Source: Methanobacteriota archaeon
GTDB lineage: Archaea > Thermoplasmatota > Poseidoniia > Poseidoniales > Thalassarchaeaceae
Reading direction: 5' to 3'
Assembly (NCBI GenBank): GCA_002712575.1
Contig: PATZ01000032.1
Span: 25,561-33,690, forward strand
Length of the DNA: 8,130 nt
Of the stretch, positions 6,059-8,130 are shown one piece after another; position 1 is the first letter of the stretch, and each line of letters starts with the position of its first letter. A program made the position numbers and the translations under genes. Under the pieces are notes generated by a model. It was not told the DNA's origin, searched no databases, and was given only the letters and a program-made list of their open reading frames with translations.

Positions 6059-6136
6059 GGACGTGTAGCTTAGTCTGGCTGGAGCACCCGGCTGATAACC
6101 GGGAGGTCGCAAGTTCAAATCTTGTCATGTCCACCA
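6059..6136 (+). tRNA. tRNA-Ile (GAT anticodon)
   Basis: A full cloverleaf can be drawn. The acceptor stem GGACGTG (6059-6065) pairs with CATGTCC (6126-6132) with one G-T pair. The D stem is GCTT (6068-6071) with GAGC (6082-6085). The anticodon stem CCCGG (6087-6091) pairs with CCGGG (6099-6103), with loop CTGATAA carrying anticodon GAT at 6094-6096. The T stem is GCAAG (6109-6113) with CTTGT (6121-6125), loop TTCAAAT. The discriminator is A6133, and the 3' CCA is encoded at 6134-6136. No intron is present. Anticodon GAT reads ATC and ATT isoleucine codons. It may be transcribed with the PRC-barrel gene, as no clear separate TATA box is visible. The 3' end lies 29 bases before the chosen PRPP synthetase start. 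Confidence 0.96.
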
Positions 6137-6144
6137 AAAATAAG
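6136..6144 (+). promoter_or_regulatory. Possible TATA element for leaderless PRPP synthetase mRNA
   Basis: The A/T run AAAAATAA directly after the tRNA CCA is centred about 26 bases before ATG 6166. That is the distance expected if transcription began at the start codon itself. It fits the lack of a Shine-Dalgarno site there. The alternative is processing from a tRNA-containing transcript. Confidence 0.3.
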
Positions 6145-6165
6145 TTTGTGTCAATCGGCATAATC

Positions 6166-7131
6166 ATGAACAACTTACTCTTCGACATAAATAATATGCC
6201 AGTAGTTAGTGGCTCAAGTGGACAAAATATTGCTGATTCACTGGCAAAAATTTTAGAAATGGAATATGTTAGATTAGAAGACAGAAAGTTTCCTGATGGC
6301 GAAGGTTATGTGAGAGTTCCTGGTGAAAAAATAGACAAAGTTAGATCTGAACCTGTAATATTGGTCTCCAATACTTACCCTGATTCAAATATTCTGAAGA
6401 CTATTTTATTGTTAAAAGCAATTGGAGACATAAGAAAGGGAGACTTATCCAACATCAAAGGAGAAGAACCACAAGAGTTGTCTGATGTAGGAAAAGGAAT
6501 AATACTCGCAATACCTTATTATGGATATTCTAGACAAGATAAAAGATTTTCAAAAGGTGAAGTGATTTCTGCAAAAGTAATTGCTAACATTATGACTAAC
6601 TATTGTGATGGGATGGTAATATTGGATCTTCATGAAAAGAAAGTTATGGGCGATTTGGAATTCCCAATTGTTTTTGTAAGTTCAATGGTAGAAATAGCTA
6701 AAAAACTAGAAAAAGAAGTTTTTCCTGATTTCATACTTAGTCCAGATAAAGGAGCAATAGATAGGGCATCAAAAGTTGCTAGTTTAATAGGGTGTGAATT
6801 TTCATATTTAGAAAAGAAGAGAATAGATGCACATACCATTGAGCATACACCAAAAGATTTGGATGTATCAGATAAAATTGTCGCAATTGTTGATGATATG
6901 ATTAGTACAGGAGGGACTATATGTAGAGCAAGTGATGCTTTACGAAGGCAGGGCGCTTTGGAAGTACATGCAGCATGTACACATGGATTGTTTACAGGAG
7001 GGGCTATTTCAAAACTAGCTAATCATGTAGATGGAGTTCATAGCACCGATTCTTTGTCAAATCCTAGAGGAGTGGTATCCTGTGCCCCAGCACTTTCTAG
7101 AGGCGTAAAACAACTATTAGAGATGATTTAG
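6166..7131 (+). CDS. prs: Ribose-phosphate pyrophosphokinase (PRPP synthetase)
   Basis: Makes phosphoribosyl pyrophosphate from ribose 5-phosphate and ATP, feeding purine, pyrimidine, histidine and tryptophan synthesis. From ATG 6166 the protein has 321 residues. Family motifs are VVSGSSGQ (13-20), RKFPDGE (40-46), IPYYGYSRQDKRFSKGEVISAK (116-137) with the ATP-binding Arg-Gln-Asp-Lys, DLHE (154-157), SPDKGA (192-197) and the PRPP loop VDDMISTGGT (242-251). An extra hydrophilic stretch of about 15 residues (about 90-108) precedes IPYYGY compared with the typical enzyme. The longest frame starts at ATG 6127, but that lies inside the tRNA acceptor stem, so it is rejected. ATG 6166 fits a leaderless start, while ATG 6196 (MPVVSGSSG) matches where many archaeal homologues begin and cannot be ruled out. 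No Shine-Dalgarno site precedes either. Confidence 0.95.
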   Translation: MNNLLFDINNMPVVSGSSGQNIADSLAKILEMEYVRLEDRKFPDGEGYVRVPGEKIDKVRSEPVILVSNTYPDSNILKTILLLKAIGDIRKGDLSNIKGEEPQELSDVGKGIILAIPYYGYSRQDKRFSKGEVISAKVIANIMTNYCDGMVILDLHEKKVMGDLEFPIVFVSSMVEIAKKLEKEVFPDFILSPDKGAIDRASKVASLIGCEFSYLEKKRIDAHTIEHTPKDLDVSDKIVAIVDDMISTGGTICRASDALRRQGALEVHAACTHGLFTGGAISKLANHVDGVHSTDSLSNPRGVVSCAPALSRGVKQLLEMI

Positions 7132-7154
7132 ATATATTATTTCAATGCGTTGCG

Positions 7155-7187
7155 TTTATATCGGCCATGTCGTGCGCCGACTTACCT
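7155..7187 (+). promoter_or_regulatory. Candidate promoter of the ribosomal protein cluster
   Basis: TTTATAT (7155-7161) is a good archaeal TATA box. CTTACCT (7181-7187) begins exactly 26 bases after its first T, as in the PRC-barrel promoter. A start at A7184 would leave a 22-base leader holding the GAGGAG ribosome site (7192-7197). It lies in the 74-base gap after the PRPP synthetase gene and would drive L7Ae, S28e and L24e together. Confidence 0.6.
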
Positions 7188-7205
7188 ACATGAGGAGATT
7201 ATCTA

Positions 7206-7586
7206 ATGAGTGTACACATATCTTTTGAAACCCCGCAAGACATACAAGAGTCCGTCTATGAAATGGTTAAGGCCATTGGTAAAAATACCCGAGGGCGTTT
7301 GAAGAAAGGGGCTAATGAAGTAACTAAAGCTGCAGAAAGAGGTACTGCTCTAATGATAGTGATGGCAGAAAATGTTAGTCCGGGCGAATTATTAGCACAC
7401 ATACCGATGATTTGTAAAGAAAAAGAAATACCATACATTTACGTTGCTGACCAAACATATCTTGCTGAAGCTGCTGGTATGAATACTGGAACAAAAACTG
7501 CTGCAGTAGCAATAATGAGTATGGAAAAGGATGCAAAGGCCAGATTTGATGAGATCAAAGTTCATTTTGAAACGTTATCAAACTAA
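7206..7586 (+). CDS. rpl7ae: Ribosomal protein L7Ae (eL8), kink-turn binding
   Basis: Archaeal L7Ae is a 50S subunit protein that also binds kink-turns in box C/D and H/ACA guide RNAs and in RNase P. At 126 residues it is of standard length. The RNA-binding motif LKKGANEVTKAAERG (32-46) is intact, followed by ALMIVMAENVSPGELLAHIPMICKEKEIPYIYV (48-80) and the AAGMNTGTKTAAVAI strand region (89-103), all in the expected order. The ATG is preceded by GAGGAG (7192-7197) at ideal spacing. It leads a tight cluster with S28e (25 bases on) and L24e, the usual archaeal arrangement, implying one mRNA. Confidence 0.97.
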   Translation: MSVHISFETPQDIQESVYEMVKAIGKNTRGRLKKGANEVTKAAERGTALMIVMAENVSPGELLAHIPMICKEKEIPYIYVADQTYLAEAAGMNTGTKTAAVAIMSMEKDAKARFDEIKVHFETLSN

Positions 7587-7596
7587 ATTTTAACTT

Positions 7597-7604
7597 AGGA
7601 GGAG
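7597..7604 (+). promoter_or_regulatory. Strong Shine-Dalgarno site for S28e
   Basis: AGGAGGAG lies 7 bases before the S28e ATG, an unusually complete anti-16S match compared with the weak or absent sites of the non-ribosomal genes here. It points to high, independent initiation on S28e within the cluster. Confidence 0.8.
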
Positions 7605-7611
7605 ATATATT

Positions 7612-7830
7612 ATGGCAAAGGAAGCATGGCCAGCAGAAGTTGTTGAAATTGTAGGAAGAACTGGTATGACTGGTGAAGCAACTCAAGTTAAAGTAAGAGT
7701 AAATGACTCTAATAATCCGAGAGATATTGGAAGAATAATCGCTAGAAATGTAGTTGGACCAATAAGAGTAGGAGATATATTAATGCTCAGAGATACTGGA
7801 AGGGAAGCTCGTCGATTAGGAACTAGGTAG
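7612..7830 (+). CDS. rps28e: Ribosomal protein S28e (eS28)
   Basis: A small OB-fold protein of the archaeal 30S subunit located near the mRNA exit side. Its 72 residues show the family pattern [21 protein letters not shown] (10-30), [25 protein letters not shown] (35-59) and the C-terminal REARRL (64-69). It sits between L7Ae and L24e as in many archaea. Its stop codon overlaps the likely ribosome site (AGGTG, 7829-7833) of L24e, which suggests translational coupling. Confidence 0.96.
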   Translation: MAKEAWPAEVVEIVGRTGMTGEATQVKVRVNDSNNPRDIGRIIARNVVGPIRVGDILMLRDTGREARRLGTR

Positions 7831-7838
7831 GTGTTTTA

Positions 7839-8030
7839 ATGCCAGAAAGAAGGATTTGTAGTTTCAGTCATGAAGAAATAGAACCCGGTACTGGAATGAT
7901 GTTTGTCAGAAGAGACGGGACAGTAATGTGGTTTAAAGATAGTAAAGCAAGGAAAAATTCTCTTAAACTAAAGCGTAACCCTAGAAGAATGAAATGGACA
8001 CAACGCTATGAAAAGGGCGGAATAAAATAG
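7839..8030 (+). CDS. rpl24e: Ribosomal protein L24e (eL24), zinc ligands mostly lost
   Basis: A 63-residue 50S subunit protein recognised by CSF..EEIEPGTGMMFVRRDGTVMWF (7-32) and KNSLKLKRNPRRMKWT (39-54). The family normally folds around a zinc ion held by C-x2-C and C-x3-C. Here Cys7 remains, but the other three positions read Ser10, Lys33 (in WFKDSKARKN) and Ala37, so a normal zinc ribbon cannot form. All other conserved blocks are intact, so I infer a functional, zinc-free version rather than decay. It starts 8 bases after the S28e stop, with AGGTG overlapping that stop. Many archaea have ndk next, but here the cluster ends and a gene on the other strand follows. Confidence 0.95.
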   Translation: MPERRICSFSHEEIEPGTGMMFVRRDGTVMWFKDSKARKNSLKLKRNPRRMKWTQRYEKGGIK

Positions 8031-8037
8031 AATCTCT

Positions 8038-8130
8038 TTATTGAGCAGTAATTCTATATTGTACCCTTGCTCTATCATTATCATCTATTGGAAATTGGTC
8101 CGGAGGAGATGCTTCTCCGCAATCTGTGTT
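8038..8130 (-). CDS. C-terminal end of an unidentified minus-strand protein
   Basis: Read on the minus strand from the right edge, 30 codons are open and end in TAA at 8040-8038, only 7 bases from the convergent L24e stop. The peptide is hydrophilic, with an acidic segment (PIDDNDRARV) and a C-terminal VQYRITAQ. No family is recognisable from so little. The convergent packing with minimal gap supports a real gene end, but an open stretch of this length could occur by chance. Confidence 0.45.
   Translation of the reverse strand, partial: NTDCGEASPPDQFPIDDNDRARVQYRITAQ

Noticed and set aside
6127..6165. N-terminal extension of PRPP synthetase starting at ATG 6127
   Set aside because: The ATG is in the tRNA-Ile acceptor stem and the added residues do not match the family.
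7162..7200. Possible kink-turn for L7Ae autoregulation, suggested by a GTCG/CGAC stem at 7169-7181
   Set aside because: The stem is only 4 base pairs, no tandem G-A kink-turn pattern is visible, and most of it lies upstream of the predicted transcript start.

Overview
The window looks like archaeal chromosome. It carries deoxyhypusine synthase, the archaeal/eukaryotic ribosomal proteins L7Ae, S28e and L24e, an archaeal-type PRPP synthetase and a tRNA-Ile(GAT), and its promoters look TATA-type rather than bacterial -35/-10. The DNA is AT-rich. Together with a UvrABC-type repair gene and a bacterial-style histone H1-like protein, this points to a mesophilic, probably marine, euryarchaeon. Marine Group II/III (Poseidoniales-like) is my best guess, but that placement is an inference and was not tested.

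Layout. Positions 1-1656 (+) hold the C-terminal four fifths of UvrB, cut by the left edge. Deoxyhypusine synthase (1683-2663, +) follows closely, then a 71-residue Hc1/histone H1-like protein (2694-2909, +) that appears to have its own promoter. It converges on a two-gene minus-strand unit made of a class-III PLP aminotransferase (5138-3627) and a degenerate short-chain dehydrogenase/epimerase-like protein (3618-2944), 8 bases apart. A 276-base AT-rich divergent regulatory region (5139-5414) separates the aminotransferase from a plus-strand PRC-barrel protein (5415-6008). Then come tRNA-Ile (6059-6136), PRPP synthetase (6166-7131), and the tightly packed ribosomal cluster L7Ae - S28e - L24e (7206-8030) with strong Shine-Dalgarno sites. 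The right edge holds the 3' end of an unidentified minus-strand gene (8038-8130).

How the genes fit together. Most are housekeeping: DNA repair (UvrB), translation (eIF5A hypusination, tRNA-Ile, three ribosomal proteins), nucleotide precursor supply (PRPP) and probably nucleoid organisation (H1-like). The less ordinary part is the aminotransferase/SDR-like pair, whose second member has lost the Rossmann glycine motif and the central catalytic segment of its family.

Main points of interest: the H1-like protein in an archaeal setting; the SDR-like pseudoenzyme; an L24e with only one of the four usual zinc-ligand cysteines; a roughly 40-residue insertion in UvrB between the helicase Ser-Ala-Thr motif and the RPTGLLDP block; and a promoter/leader element (TTTAT, then CTTACCT exactly 26 bases on) shared by the PRC-barrel and L7Ae genes, with a weaker copy before the H1-like gene. 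I see no CRISPR array, insertion sequence or phage gene.
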